Part shown: piece after piece, positions 12,602 through 22,482 of the stretch | How positions within the stretch are numbered: the first letter of the stretch is position 1 | How the letters are laid out: each line of letters opens with the position of its first letter | From: Macrolepiota albuminosa | Lineage: Eukaryota; Basidiomycota; Agaricomycetes; Agaricales; Agaricaceae | Assembly: GCA_027475525.1 (NCBI GenBank) | Contig: JAMWFC010000008.1 | Coordinates: 62,001-126,000 of the forward strand | Length of the DNA stretch: 64,000 nucleotides | Reading direction: 5' to 3' | Program-made: the position numbers and the translations under genes | Notes under the pieces: generated by a model | Database searches by the model: none | Told to the model about the DNA's origin: nothing | What the model saw: the letters and a program-made list of their open reading frames with translations, nothing else

Positions 12602-13674
12602 TGATGACACCCAAATTGCGCTAAGGTGCACTATCACTAGTACAGCTACTTAGTCAATATAGCTTTAGGCGTGCTAAGTATGGGAGAGAGTCCCGGACAG
12701 GTCCCAGAGAACGCACAGTAGGCAAGAGGTTGGTGGTAAGGAAAAGGGGAGATTGGCGCTTATGTAAGGCCCAAAAATGCGGCAAGAGTATGCTAAAAAT
12801 CACCAATGAAAGGTGCTAAGAGGCGCAGGAAAGAGTCGCCAAGGAAAGGCGCTAAGGAGCGCGGGAGAGAGTCGCCAAGGAAAGGCGCTAAGGAGCACGA
12901 GAGAGAGTCGCCAAGGAAAGGCGCTAAGGAGCGCGAGAGAGAGTCGCCAAGGAAAGGCGCTAAGAGACACTGTAAAGGGGTCACTAAGAGGCGCTAAGTG
13001 TTAGCACCTAAAAGAGATGATAAAATGACGAGATTGCTTAGCAGATCTAAGCACAAATGCCTTGCCGTAGTTGCAAGGCACTAAGAGATTGCAGACAGAA
13101 AGGGTGAGAGAGAACTAAAGCAGAGTCCCCTTGCCGACACAGTCAACAAAAGGTAGTCTGTTGCGTAGGGTGACCAAAATGTTGGGATACAATCCCTACT
13201 GCCAAATTGATTGTGTACTACTAACAAAAAGTAAGTATTTATATGTAAGTAAATGCCCTGAATTAAACTATATGGTGAAAAAGTCCACAATCATGCTGTC
13301 AGTCTGAGTCGGCAAGAAGCTAAGCGACGTCAGGTGCTAAGGTGAAACTCCAAGCTGTCTGTCATAAAATACTTCATCATTTCTGCTGCCACCGGCTAAG
13401 AGCATCATAGGTGCCAAGTGTCTGTGTCCATGTATGGCCCTGAAGGGTGAGTGGCAAGGTGCGGCAAGGTGTCAAGAGGAGTGCTAAGAATAGATGGTGC
13501 CATAAAGAGTGGTTCTGGAGTAATTAGAGGCTCCAGCTGCGAGTTATTAACATAAAAATATGCAAAAATTAGCCCCTGGAGCGCTAAGACGTGCCGCTCC
13601 TGGTGGTCCCAGTGTGCCAATGTGAGGTGCTTGTGTTGGCGCTATCCGCGGTCATCTATAATGGGAGCTCATCA
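12602..13674 (+). mobile_element. Solo LTR or non-autonomous element, family C (1,073 bp)
   Basis: The unit begins TGATGACACCC and ends GAGCTCATCA. It is flanked by GCGT (12598-12601) and GCAT (13675-13678), a 4-bp duplication differing by a CpG-to-CpA change. It is related to copies at 48181-49134, 56239-57807, 56686-57594 and, reversed, 60219-61202. It is rich in GCTAAG/CTTAGC words and holds a 36-bp tandem array. No retroelement coding sequence is present, so solo LTR is inferred from the TG...CA ends. Confidence 0.75.
12808..12987 (+). repeat. 36-bp minisatellite, five units
   Basis: Five head-to-tail units of 36 bp, each starting GAAAGG(C/T)GCTAAG and containing GAGTCGCCAAG, occur here; units 2-4 are nearly identical and units 1 and 5 are diverged. 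As the period is a multiple of three, open frames run through all registers and are not genes. Confidence 0.88.
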
Positions 13675-14219
13675 GCATGCCAGTCAATGTGTACCAGTCA
13701 AGCAGAGGGCACGCAACAATCCAAGTAATGCAATGTAATATCAAGACTAACGAATACAACGGGGAACTACGCTATAAGTACTACGGGACCGGGTCTCGGG
13801 GTTCCGGGGTGTCTGGGATGGGTTCCGAGAGTCATTGAGTAGCGGGCAGGGACTGTATACCTGGATCGCGCGTGTGGAACGCGCGATCAGTTGGCACGGA
13901 GGGAGCTGTGATGCGTGATGTGCGTGATCCAATTGTTGATCGGGGCTGGTGGCGGCTGATGGCAGTGTCGGTAGTTGTGATGGTGGGGCGTGTCCTGTGG
14001 GGTCGGAGGGAGGGTCCCGGATGGTGTTCTGGGGGTGTCCCAGGGTGGGTCCAGAGGGGAGGGGTCGTGACAAGAGCAACCTGAGACTTGAGTCCAGTGG
14101 AGACAACCATCTCAGTGTTTGCTCTCTAGGTGGGCCATTTTGACCATACACAAACAGAGAACCATCTTACTGAGTGATCTTTAGATAGCAAGAATACTTA
14201 GTTACAGTTTTGCGCTATC

Positions 14220-15645
14220 ATATTCTTGCTACGCAAATTGCTCCCCTATCTCTCAAAGTGAAACATTTATGAGTTCTTATGGAAAGCAAAAGGAACAGCC
14301 TCCTGAGTCGACTGGGAGTCAGACCAAGACTGGCAGAACAAATAGGGACACTCCATCGTGTGACATCCCAGAAACCCAGCGGGAACAACAATTCGTTCAG
14401 CAACTCAAGTCTGTTGTCAATGACTTCCGATGTGGATGAAAATCCAAAGTGGCCGCTATCACCCAAATCTTTGAGATCGTCAATCAATCTGGAGCTGATG
14501 AGGAACACAGACACGATGCAATCTCGAGTTACCTTACCTTGCTCGAGGCCGTCAAAGAAAAGGAAAAAGAGCGAGGAGAGCATGCTAAACACAGGGAGAA
14601 CGTTGAGAGACGACGATCCATCAATGAGCAACTTTCTGGATCACATAGATATGAGTTCAAACAAGGAAATGACACAGAAGATGTTAATGAGAGAGACCAA
14701 CCTGATACGCTCCCCATACACTGAGTCATGCATAGAGAGCAACCGACCCATAAACCTCGAAGTTCTTCCCGAGAAAGCTCACCTGCCTCAGACATGTCAC
14801 ACAGGAGTCAATCTGATGAGGATCAGTCGAAAGCAAAGGGGCACAAAATTGAAGAAAAAGAGCTTCCTTGGTATGCAGAAGAAAAGCTTGCTCAAGAGAT
14901 TGAAGATCCCAGGTGCCTCAAAAATCGAAAACTTTTGCAGCTCTACCTCTGGAATCCCACCGACATTAGGAAGCATATCTCAGTATCAAAAACAGCCCCC
15001 TGCAACTTTCCTGGACCTGAATGGGATAAGCTCATCAAGGGAGAACTCGCCGACTTCAACGCCATCTACAGCGCCATTCACCACATTGGAGCACCCAAAG
15101 AAAACAGAGGAAAAATCAGGGACAAGGAGATCATTTTTGGTCACAGCGAACCCATCCAAAAGGTTGAAGACCACGGACAATGGACAGTCGCCATCAATTT
15201 GTACGGAGAGGCCCTTAGTTTTGCATGGCCATGCCAAAAAACAGAATGGGCAGCACATTACAAATACATCGTTGGACTTTTCTCCACGAAGCTGACAACT
15301 TTGCACTCCTGCGTCATTGAATACAAAAAAGCTGTCCAAGCACGAGTTGGAGCAGGAACAAAGATGCTGCTCACTGACAGAGGTGCTTTTGATGACTTGC
15401 GAGATGCCATCCTCGATGCAAGCGGAATCAACTATTGTGGAGTATCAGTCAGAAAGAGTGAGAATAAGGTACCCATCACTCGATCTAGCTCCAAGATCAG
15501 AGGCTCAAACCGAGCTGTATGCAGGCATTGGAACACATCAGCGGGGTGTCTCTTTGATGGCAACTCATGTTTCTGGCAACATGTCTGCAGGCAATGTGGA
15601 GGGAACCACCCAAAAACAAACTGCTCTCAGAAACTCACGAACTGA
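14220..15645 (+). pseudogene. gag-like ORF of the DIRS-like element
   Basis: The frame through 14449-14724 continues at 14728-15645, separated by a TGA, and another in-frame TGA lies near 14437. The upstream part is charged and coiled-coil-like (many Lys/Glu around 14550-14600). The C-terminus carries two Cys/His clusters: C-x3-W...GC...C...H followed by HVCRQCGGNHP-x-TNC, the nucleic-acid-binding knuckles expected of a Gag protein in this group. The long alternative frame 14279-15295 is a different register and is not used. Confidence 0.7.
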
Positions 15646-15785
15646 AGTTTTGAAAGGAAATGTTCCTAAATATCTCCGATACAATTACTATGACCCCACT
15701 GTAAAACTCCCATCAATGCTTATCCAATGGTTGCTGACAGCAAAGCCTATGCCTTCTCCACCACAACTTGAGCTGAATAATGCAT

Positions 15786-17386
15786 GAGTCTCCAAAACAC
15801 TTCTTGATCATTTTGATCACTTTAAAATTGTTACACCTATTAGAGTTGACATTTTTGAAACGCTCTTGATCTTTCATCCCAACCGTCCATTTGTTGCCTC
15901 TGTGTTGAAGAGCTTTAAAGAGGGTTTTTGGCCATATGCTAATACGAAGCCATTTACATACCCGCTTACATGTGATATGTCCCTAGCGGCACCTGAAGAC
16001 GAACGTGAAGTTAATTTTATATGCTCTCAGAAGGACACAGAGGTTGCTCTGGGAAGGTTTTCCCCAGATTTTGGAACACACCTTTTTGATGGAATGTATA
16101 GTTCTCCGATACACACTGTACCAAAACCAAAATCAGCAGACCTGCACCTCGTAACCAATCAATCAGCAGGTCCATACTCACTTAACTCTATGATTGCATA
16201 TAACAATATTTGTGGTTTCCCTATAGACAACATGTGCCATCTCGGTGATCTATTATTGTGGCTCCATGACAAATCTTCACAGCGCCTCATACTATGGAAA
16301 TCGGATGTAATGAATGCATACCGTCTCATTCCCATGCATCCACAATGGCAAATTAAGCAGATTGTGACTGTGGATTGCTCTCAATATGTTGACAGATGCA
16401 ACTGCTTTGGGGGATGAGCTTCTTTAAACTGCTGGGGTGCATTTAACAGCCTAGTGACCTGGTCCGCTAAGGACTCATACAAGGTTGACAATCCCCTATG
16501 TTTCAATGATGACACCTATGGTGCCAATGCTGCCAATGACTTCAAGTATTACAAACCCTATAGTCGGTGGTTACTCCGAGGACAAACAAACTTACTCAGC
16601 TTGTGGAATGACCTTGGCATCCCTCACAAGGAAAAAAAGCAAGTCTTTGGATCTCCGCTCACGATTATTGGCATCCTCGTTGACCCAAATGCGATGACAA
16701 TGACATTGCCATCTGATGCCAAGGATGAATTAATGCAGGAAATGTATTGTTTTGCTGCGTATCACAAGAAAAGGTTGATTCATCACACCAAACGTGCATG
16801 GCAAAGACTCGCAGGATGGGTCAACTGGGGGCTTAATGTCTTCCCCTTACTTGCTCCATGCCTATCAAACATCTATGCAAAACTTGCCACTATTCCTGAC
16901 AATCCTGATGCATACATTTGGTGCAACAAGGAAATCAGAGCCGATCTAATCTGGGGTGCATGGCACATCGAGCAAGCAGACGGTGTTTACATCTTAGACT
17001 TTAGAGCCTGGTACCCGGAACAAGCAGATGTCATCATAGAATGTGATGCTTGCCCCTCTGGAATGGCCTTTTGGTATCCTGCAACCAATAAAGCATTTTT
17101 CTGTGCAACCCATGGCGACACACTACCAGATCTTATCTTCTTCCTCAAATCCCTAACTGTTACCAGTGCCTTACTCCATACGACTCGAGATGCAATCACT
17201 TCAAAACAAATACTAATCTATTCCGATAATTCGAACACAATAGACATTTTCAACTCCCTACATGCTCAGCCACTTTACAATGACCTCCTGAAAGCCGCTG
17301 TTGACGTGGTTATGGCAGAAAACCATAAGCTCAAAGTCTTACACATCTCTGGTGCCCAAAACGTCTGTGCAGACCTCCTCTCCTGA
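15786..17386 (+). pseudogene. Reverse transcriptase-RNase H of the DIRS-like element
   Basis: The first part (15866-16417) has the RT motifs SPIHTVPKP, LVTNQSAGPYSLNSMI, WKSDVMNAYRLIPMHP and YVDRCNCFGG. A frameshift near 16415-16450 separates it from 16454-17386, which carries LGIPHKEKKQVFG, the RNase H start IIECDACPSGMAFW and the end NVCADLLS. The catalytic box that should read Y-x-D-D is CFNDDTYG here, keeping both Asp but losing its usual first residues. The order and spacing match fungal DIRS-like RT-RNase H proteins. It is inactive because of the frameshift. Confidence 0.85.
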
Positions 17387-17475
17387 GGTAAATTCAATGA
17401 CGCTCTCGATTTATATCCCAATCTCAAAATAAACAACTTTTTACCCCCTCGTGAGCTGCTGGGGGAGGGCCAAAA

Positions 17476-18470
17476 ATGATAATTCTGACTGTAAGGCCAA
17501 GGCAACCACACCACGTGGCTTGGTCTAAGGAGCATCTAATACATGAACGTTCCATTGCTCTTGGTTACTCTATAAATGATTCGACGTTTAAATGCTACAG
17601 TTCAGCACTAAATTCATACTTAAACTTTGTCAAGATCCACAACCTTCGCACCACATCCACCGCAGACACTCTGTCTTTGTACATTGCATACATGTCACAC
17701 CACATTAATCCCAAGTTGATATCTTCCTATCTTTCCGGCATTTGTAACCAACTCGAGATATATTTTCCTGAAGTTTGCAGTGCCAGAAACTCTGCCTTGG
17801 TCAAGAAGACACTCTCAGGCTCGAAGAAAAGATTCTTGGCTCCCACCAAATGCAAAAGCGTGTTGACTCAGGATGATATTCTACTGGTCTTGAACACCCA
17901 CTCTACTTCTCAGTTGCATGACGACATGCTTTTTCTCGCAATGCTCACAACTGGATTTTTTGCACTCCTGCAACTCGGCGAGATGGCCATTCCTGATGAC
18001 CCTAAACTTTGTGACTACAGGAAGATTACCGTAGCCTCATCAGTTGTGATTTCCAATAACGATTTCTCCTTCTTGCCAACTCACAAGGCTGACGCCTTTT
18101 TTGAAGGCAACTGTGTACTTGTACAAAAGCGGAGGCACTGCCCAGACCCCCACACCTGCTTCATCAAGTATTGGAATAGCAGACATCACCTTTTTCCGCT
18201 GTGCAGAGAACTTTGGCTGATGAAAAATGGTCAGCCTCCCTCCTGATCGTTCTTTATAAATTGCCTGCGCTCCTTTTTTGATAGCACTATAGCTGGACAA
18301 TCCCTCCAAGCTGGTGGTGCTACATTTCTCGCTGAATCGGGTGTGCCCCCACATCTAATTTAAGCTGCAGGGAGATGGGCTACTGATTCCTTCAACAGAT
18401 ACATCCGTAACACCCCATGGTGCTCCATGCCCTTGCACTCTGCAGACATGCTGATAGCATTGAACCCCCT
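17476..18470 (+). pseudogene. Tyrosine recombinase of the DIRS-like element
   Basis: The catalytic domain begins with an N-terminal SAM-like region (YSSALNSYLNFVKIHNL) and the segment TTGFFALLQLGEM, where the usual catalytic Arg of the LRLGE motif is Gln. A stop at 18244-18246 breaks the frame. Beyond it the same protein continues: GQSLQAGGATFLAESGVPP, a TAA where a Gln or Arg codon is expected, then AAGRWATDSFNRYIRN with the tyrosine-bearing motif. The Arg of H-x-x-R is also Gln. The loss of both catalytic Arg and the stop codons fit C-to-T decay on one or the other strand. Confidence 0.85.
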
Positions 18471-18797
18471 TAAACAAGAATATTCACTACTGCGCACAGC
18501 AAGTGTACTCCTCTGACCTGGACATCTCAATGCGCTTAGCAGGTGTGTCTCAAGTCGAAAAACTTGATTGAAAGCTGATCATGTCATCAAACAGGCAATG
18601 ATTTCTCTCCTTTACCAGGCCAACAATCTACCCTTGCGCATAGCAAGTGCAGCGTGAGACCCGGCGAACATGTTTCTTTGCACTGTGTTGCTCAGTCAAG
18701 CGCATAGCTACTGCAGTACCTTAGCGTGCAAATATATATTTTTTCTGCTGCCACCAATTGCTCTCAGAGCTCATCGGTCACCCCTCTTGTAGGGTAT

Positions 18798-18918
18798 AGC
18801 CGCACCAGCAGGTACAAAAAATTTTACTTTGACCGAGACCAGCTCAGCGAGCCCTCTCGGAAGAACCGGTATAAAATTTTCCTATAGTCTGACTGCAAGC
18901 GATTAAGCAGCTCATTGG
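18798..18918 (+). repeat. Split direct repeat B1
   Basis: This 121-bp block, starting AGCCGCACCAGCAGG, is repeated at 19168-19288 with a few transitions. Confidence 0.88.
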
Positions 18919-18919
18919 T

Positions 18920-19136
18920 CAGGTTAAATCTCCAATTTCACAAGGCTGATGAGGGCAACAAGTCATGTGAAACATGTGATCCTCCCACTAGAGAGCAACC
19001 TGAGACTTGAGTCCAGTGGAGACAACCATCTCAGTGTTCACTCTCTAGGTGGGCCATTTTGACCATATGCAAACAGAGAACCATCTTAGTGAGCAATCTT
19101 TAGATAGCAAGAATATATATTTACAGTTTTGCGCTA
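18920..19136 (+). repeat. Split direct repeat A2
   Basis: This block repeats the left terminus A1. It follows B1 with almost no spacer, which is the circular-junction-like order expected of PAT/Ngaro elements. Confidence 0.87.
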
Positions 19137-19167
19137 CCCACCCACCACTTCCCTTAGAGAACTTAGC

Positions 19168-19288
19168 AGCCGCACCAGCAGGTACAAAAAATTTTACTTT
19201 GACTGAGACCGGCTCAGTGAGCCCTCTCAGAAGAACCGGTATAAAATTTTCCTATAGTCTGACTGCAAGCGATTAAACAGCTCATTGG
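19168..19288 (+). repeat. Split direct repeat B2, right terminus
   Basis: Second copy of B1 and the right end of the element; family E LTR sequence resumes directly after it. Confidence 0.86.
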
Positions 19289-19457
19289 GAAAGGAAAATT
19301 CTGGCTTATGTAACTGTCTGTGTGCAGTGTTAAAGGGACTACACTTGTAAAACTCTGGCTTATGTAACTGTTTGTGTGCAGTGTTGAAGGGGCTACACTT
19401 GTCTAAGTGATAACTAGAAAACCAGAGCATCTCAGAGGCTAGAAGTAATACTAATAG

Positions 19458-20414
19458 TGATGCAAATTTCTATGTTTACTTGTAAGGTAAAAATAATCTT
19501 AATAGAATAAGACTGGACTTTTTATTTCAAGTCAACTTTGATTCACTAAGATTGTGGGGCTCAGTTACTTGCACACACACTTTATAATAGTGATGTATAA
19601 GTTTAATTGATTTATTTGAATGAACTTAAAAGTACACTCAAAAAATGGGTCAAACAGTACTATTACTAACCCAAAGTCAACTCTAGATGCCCATAGGTCT
19701 AAGTAGTCTGCTCTCTGGGGACCTCAAGCCATGGCAAGTAAATTGCTTGCCTGGCCTCTCTGAAATTCCCTCCTTTTTATATCCCTTTCCTTTGTGCATG
19801 GACCACAATGTAATGGTGTGTTTAGCCATTGTGTCAATGTGCAACCAGCACTGAATACTTGGTTTGACATGTTGCTGGGCCTAGGTGCTTGGTTATTGGC
19901 CTTTCTAGTGCTTGATGTGCATGGTCACTCAATTTTCTGGTTAAACCTCTCTTTTGTTGCCCAGCTACCCTTTTCCTCCCTTCTTCCCTTTAGCTTTCTC
20001 TTTCTCTTGAGCTTTTATGGAGCTCTTTGTTATCACTTAATGGCTGCAGTGGGCTTGTTTTGTGGTGAGAGGTCATGGATGAGGGAGCACAGTGTATTTT
20101 GGAGGAGAGTGACAGGGTTGATGAAGTGATGTCAGCACTGATGGGAGGCCTGATCAGAAGTGATGCCAAGATCTTGCCCTTGCTGAGCACTGCCACCTCT
20201 CAGTTATTCCCATGCCATCAAACTTTGATGGTGCTTCCTCACTTGCATGTTTATTGCTTGCTGGTTTGTTTGATGAGTTATTGCATAGTTTTGGGTTTTG
20301 GTGACAAGGTGAGTTGCCCTGTATCTACAGTTTTTGACACATGCTTACAGTTTTTGTGGGTATATTGGGGTCATTACTCAGTTTCTGTCTGCCTCAGGTG
20401 AGGCAGACATATCA
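19458..20414 (+). mobile_element. Probable LTR-like insertion into the family E LTR
   Basis: The family E LTR is interrupted at 19457 and resumes at about 20415. The inserted block begins TGATGCAAATTTC and ends GACATATCA, with ATAG (19454-19457) and ATAA (20415-20418) outside, an imperfect 4-bp duplication. It has no recognisable protein. Its TGAT...ATCA ends resemble family C, but the internal sequence was not matched. Confidence 0.5.
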
Positions 20415-20479
20415 ATAAATAGAGTTTAAAGAATAGAAGTAGTAAGGTGGGAGAATGAAGAAAGAAATAAAGAGTCAAG

Positions 20480-21085
20480 TGATGTCTTGAACTGTATGAA
20501 TTATAGACAAAAGATAAATGCAGCTGAAGTTCTAAAAGTTGTATTAGTAGATAGAGCTTGAAGAAATGTGTAAAAGAAAATCATAGTGAGGATAGCTGGA
20601 CCAGGATCAGAGAAGAAAATAGAGAATAACATTATGGCTGTGTTGAATTATAGACAGAGAATGAGTGTGGCTGGAGTCCTAAAAGCCAATAGCAAGAGTG
20701 GCTGAAGAAGGATTGGAAGGGGAAAATGAAGAATGAAATGAAAGGTCCTCTGTATTGAATTGATTTTTACACAAAGAGCATGATTTTTCTCACTGCTGGC
20801 ACTGAAAAGTGTAAAAGAAACCTAAGACTTTGACTTGCAGAAATTGACACATCGTAAATGGTATAACAGGTTTCTTTATACCTTTCACAATGGACGACAC
20901 CTTCCAGCAGTACTTGTCTGAGGCATTTGGCATTTGGCATTGGCTGACGTAAAACGCATTACCTACAAAGCTATCAAGCACTGCTTTGACTCGCTCTTCG
21001 TGATCAGTCTTGGTAATATCATAGTCAACTCAACCTATGGCAGATCTGAACGTCAAAAAGCATTGCCTTTTCGAATCGACCTTCC
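20480..21085. other. Repeat remnant grading into the promoter of the GST gene
   Basis: The first half is CpG-poor, purine-rich repeat debris. From about 20,880 CpG becomes normal and the sequence is likely the 5' flank of the glutathione transferase gene. No gene was found. Confidence 0.45.
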
Positions 21086-22482
21086 ATGGCTCTGGCGAAG
21101 GATAAAGAAGTCGACGTGACAAAATTCAAACTTCAGGCAGATGGGAGCTTCAAGAGGTCAGAGACTGCCTTTCGCAACTTTATTGAGAAAGGCGGAAGCT
21201 TTGAGCCCGAACCGGGTATGCAAATTACGACTTTTGACACTTCCCTTTCATCATTTCTTCACTTTAGATCGATATCATCTCTATGTCTCGCTTGCTTGCC
21301 GTATGTATCTTCTCCGTATCCCTTGTTCGAGATTGATTGAGGATGACCCTAGCTTGGGCGACGAGGACATTGATCATGAGGAAGCTCAAAGGTCTAGAGA
21401 ACCTCATCTGTGAGTTAGGTACTTTGAAATAATCAGATTCTAATGAAACTCTCAAGCTGTTACTGTAGTGTCTCCACACATGGGCAAATTGGGTTGGCCG
21501 TTCGCAAACGTCGACAATTACCCAGGTGCAGAAATTGACACGCTCAATGGGAGCGAGCACATCAAGGATCTCTACTTTAAGGTTGACCCAGACTTCCAGG
21601 GGAGGTGCGTCTCATGTCTTGCTAGTGTAGGATTCCCACAATGACTTGCGATTTTGACCGCAGGTTTAGCGTTCCGGTCCTCTGGGACAAGAAATCTCAA
21701 ACGATTGTCAACAACGAAAGCTCTGAGATCATTCGCATGTTCGACACTGCTTTCAACGACTTACTTCCTTCTGATAAGGCGGCTTTAACTTTCTACCCTG
21801 AGCACCTTCGAGCCGAGATCGACGAAGTCAACAAATGGGTGTATGCCAACATCAATAGTGAGACGATCTTTTACTTTTCAAGCCAGTTACTAAACGTTAA
21901 GGTTTTGGTATCCAGACGGGGTATATCGCGCTGGTGTCGCTACTACCCAGACCGCTTATGAAGCAGCAGTCAAGGAAGTATTCGAATCTCTGGATAAGGT
22001 AGAGAAGATGCTTGAGGGAAAGGACTGTCTTGTTGGAGACCAGCTTACCGAAGCCGACATCCGCCTTTTTGTCACTGCAGTATGTTTTCTAAGCCCGCCC
22101 TAGGTTGTGTTGGCTACGGAGTTAATTTCACGCGTTTAGATCCGTTTTGATGTCGTTTATCACGGCCACTTCAAGTGCAACCTGCGTACTATCCGCGATG
22201 GTTATCCTGCAATACATAGGTAAGCTTGATCTTTACCTTGACCTTGTTATTGTTACGGTTCCCTGACTTCGCGTGCACAGGTGGATGCGGAAACTCTATT
22301 GGGAGAACGATGCTTTCAAGTCCACGACTGATTTCGACCACATCAAGGTCCATTATTATTGGTCCCACACCTTCGTACGTTCAACTCATACTCAATGAAA
22401 TAAAAACCATGACCTGTTGATGTAGTTGAATCCACACCGTATCGTACCTGTCGGGCCCATCCCGCACATTTTGCCGTTGTGA
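21086..22482 (+). CDS. Omega-type glutathione transferase / glutathionyl-hydroquinone reductase
   Basis: Such enzymes (ECM4/Gto, PcpF-like) use glutathione and a catalytic Cys to reduce glutathionyl-hydroquinones or other S-glutathionylated substrates in the cytosol. Nine exons are traced: 21086-21215, 21268-21300, 21353-21409, 21469-21604, 21664-21857, 21916-22079, 22140-22219, 22281-22374 and 22426-22482. Together they give 945 nt, 314 aa, with no internal stop. The active-site C-P-W-A motif is rebuilt across the intron between exons 2 and 3, followed by TRTLIMRKLKGLE. Other family marks are GWPFA, VPVLWDKK, NNESSEI, the helical part YPEHLRAEIDEVNKWVY, LTEADIRLFVT, FKCNLRTIRDGYPA, FDHIKVHYYWSH and the C-terminal PVGPIPHILPL. 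The ATG was chosen because exon 1 stays open only from there. The gene is intact. Confidence 0.94.

Larger units (their letters stand above)
12218..14072 (+). mobile_element. Solo LTR of the chromovirus family (LTR-A), with nested insertion
   Basis: It begins TGTCAGGTTCCGC and ends GGGTCGTGACA, and is flanked by a perfect 5-bp duplication AGAGC (12213-12217 and 14073-14077). Removing the element nested at 12602-13674 and one 77-bp duplication leaves about 700 bp, close to the 771-bp chromovirus LTR at 43400-44170, to which it is related. It is partly CpG-decayed. The orientation given is that of its TGTCAGG end and is arbitrary with respect to transcription; the chromovirus itself reads on the minus strand. 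Confidence 0.85.
12142..14217 (+). repeat. Split direct repeat A1 of the DIRS-like element (interrupted)
   Basis: 12142-12217 together with 14078-14217 (216 bp in all) matches A2 at 18920-19136 (217 bp) with scattered transitions. The gap between its two halves is filled by the LTR at 12218-14072 and its target duplication. Confidence 0.85.
12142..19288 (+). mobile_element. DIRS/Ngaro-like tyrosine-recombinase retrotransposon, decayed
   Basis: Elements of this order move through reverse transcription followed by tyrosine-recombinase integration and have split direct repeats instead of LTRs. Here the order is A1 (12142-12217 plus 14078-14217), gag relic, RT-RNase H relic, recombinase relic, B1 (18798-18918), A2 (18920-19136), a 31-bp spacer and B2 (19168-19288). 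That A1-ORFs-B1-A2-B2 pattern is the PAT/Ngaro arrangement. A1 is interrupted by an LTR insertion. All three reading frames carry nonsense or frameshift changes, many of C-to-T or G-to-A type, so the element is dead. It inserted into an older family E LTR. Confidence 0.88.
11879..20480 (+). mobile_element. Second family E LTR, split by two later insertions
   Basis: The left part (11879-12141) matches the first half of the LTR at 11323. The continuation of the same LTR resumes after the DIRS-like element at about 19289-19457, and a last part resumes after a second insertion at about 20415. The order of events is therefore: LTR first, then the DIRS-like element and the 19458-20414 insertion. 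The exact right end is decayed; about 20480 is an estimate. Confidence 0.6.

Noticed and set aside
12793..13004. Overlapping 63-aa open frames on both strands
   Set aside because: They are by-products of a 36-bp tandem array whose period is a multiple of three.
14279..15295. Long 338-aa plus-strand frame at the start of the DIRS-like element
   Set aside because: It is out of register with the frame that carries the Cys/His knuckles and coiled-coil part of Gag; it lacks motifs.
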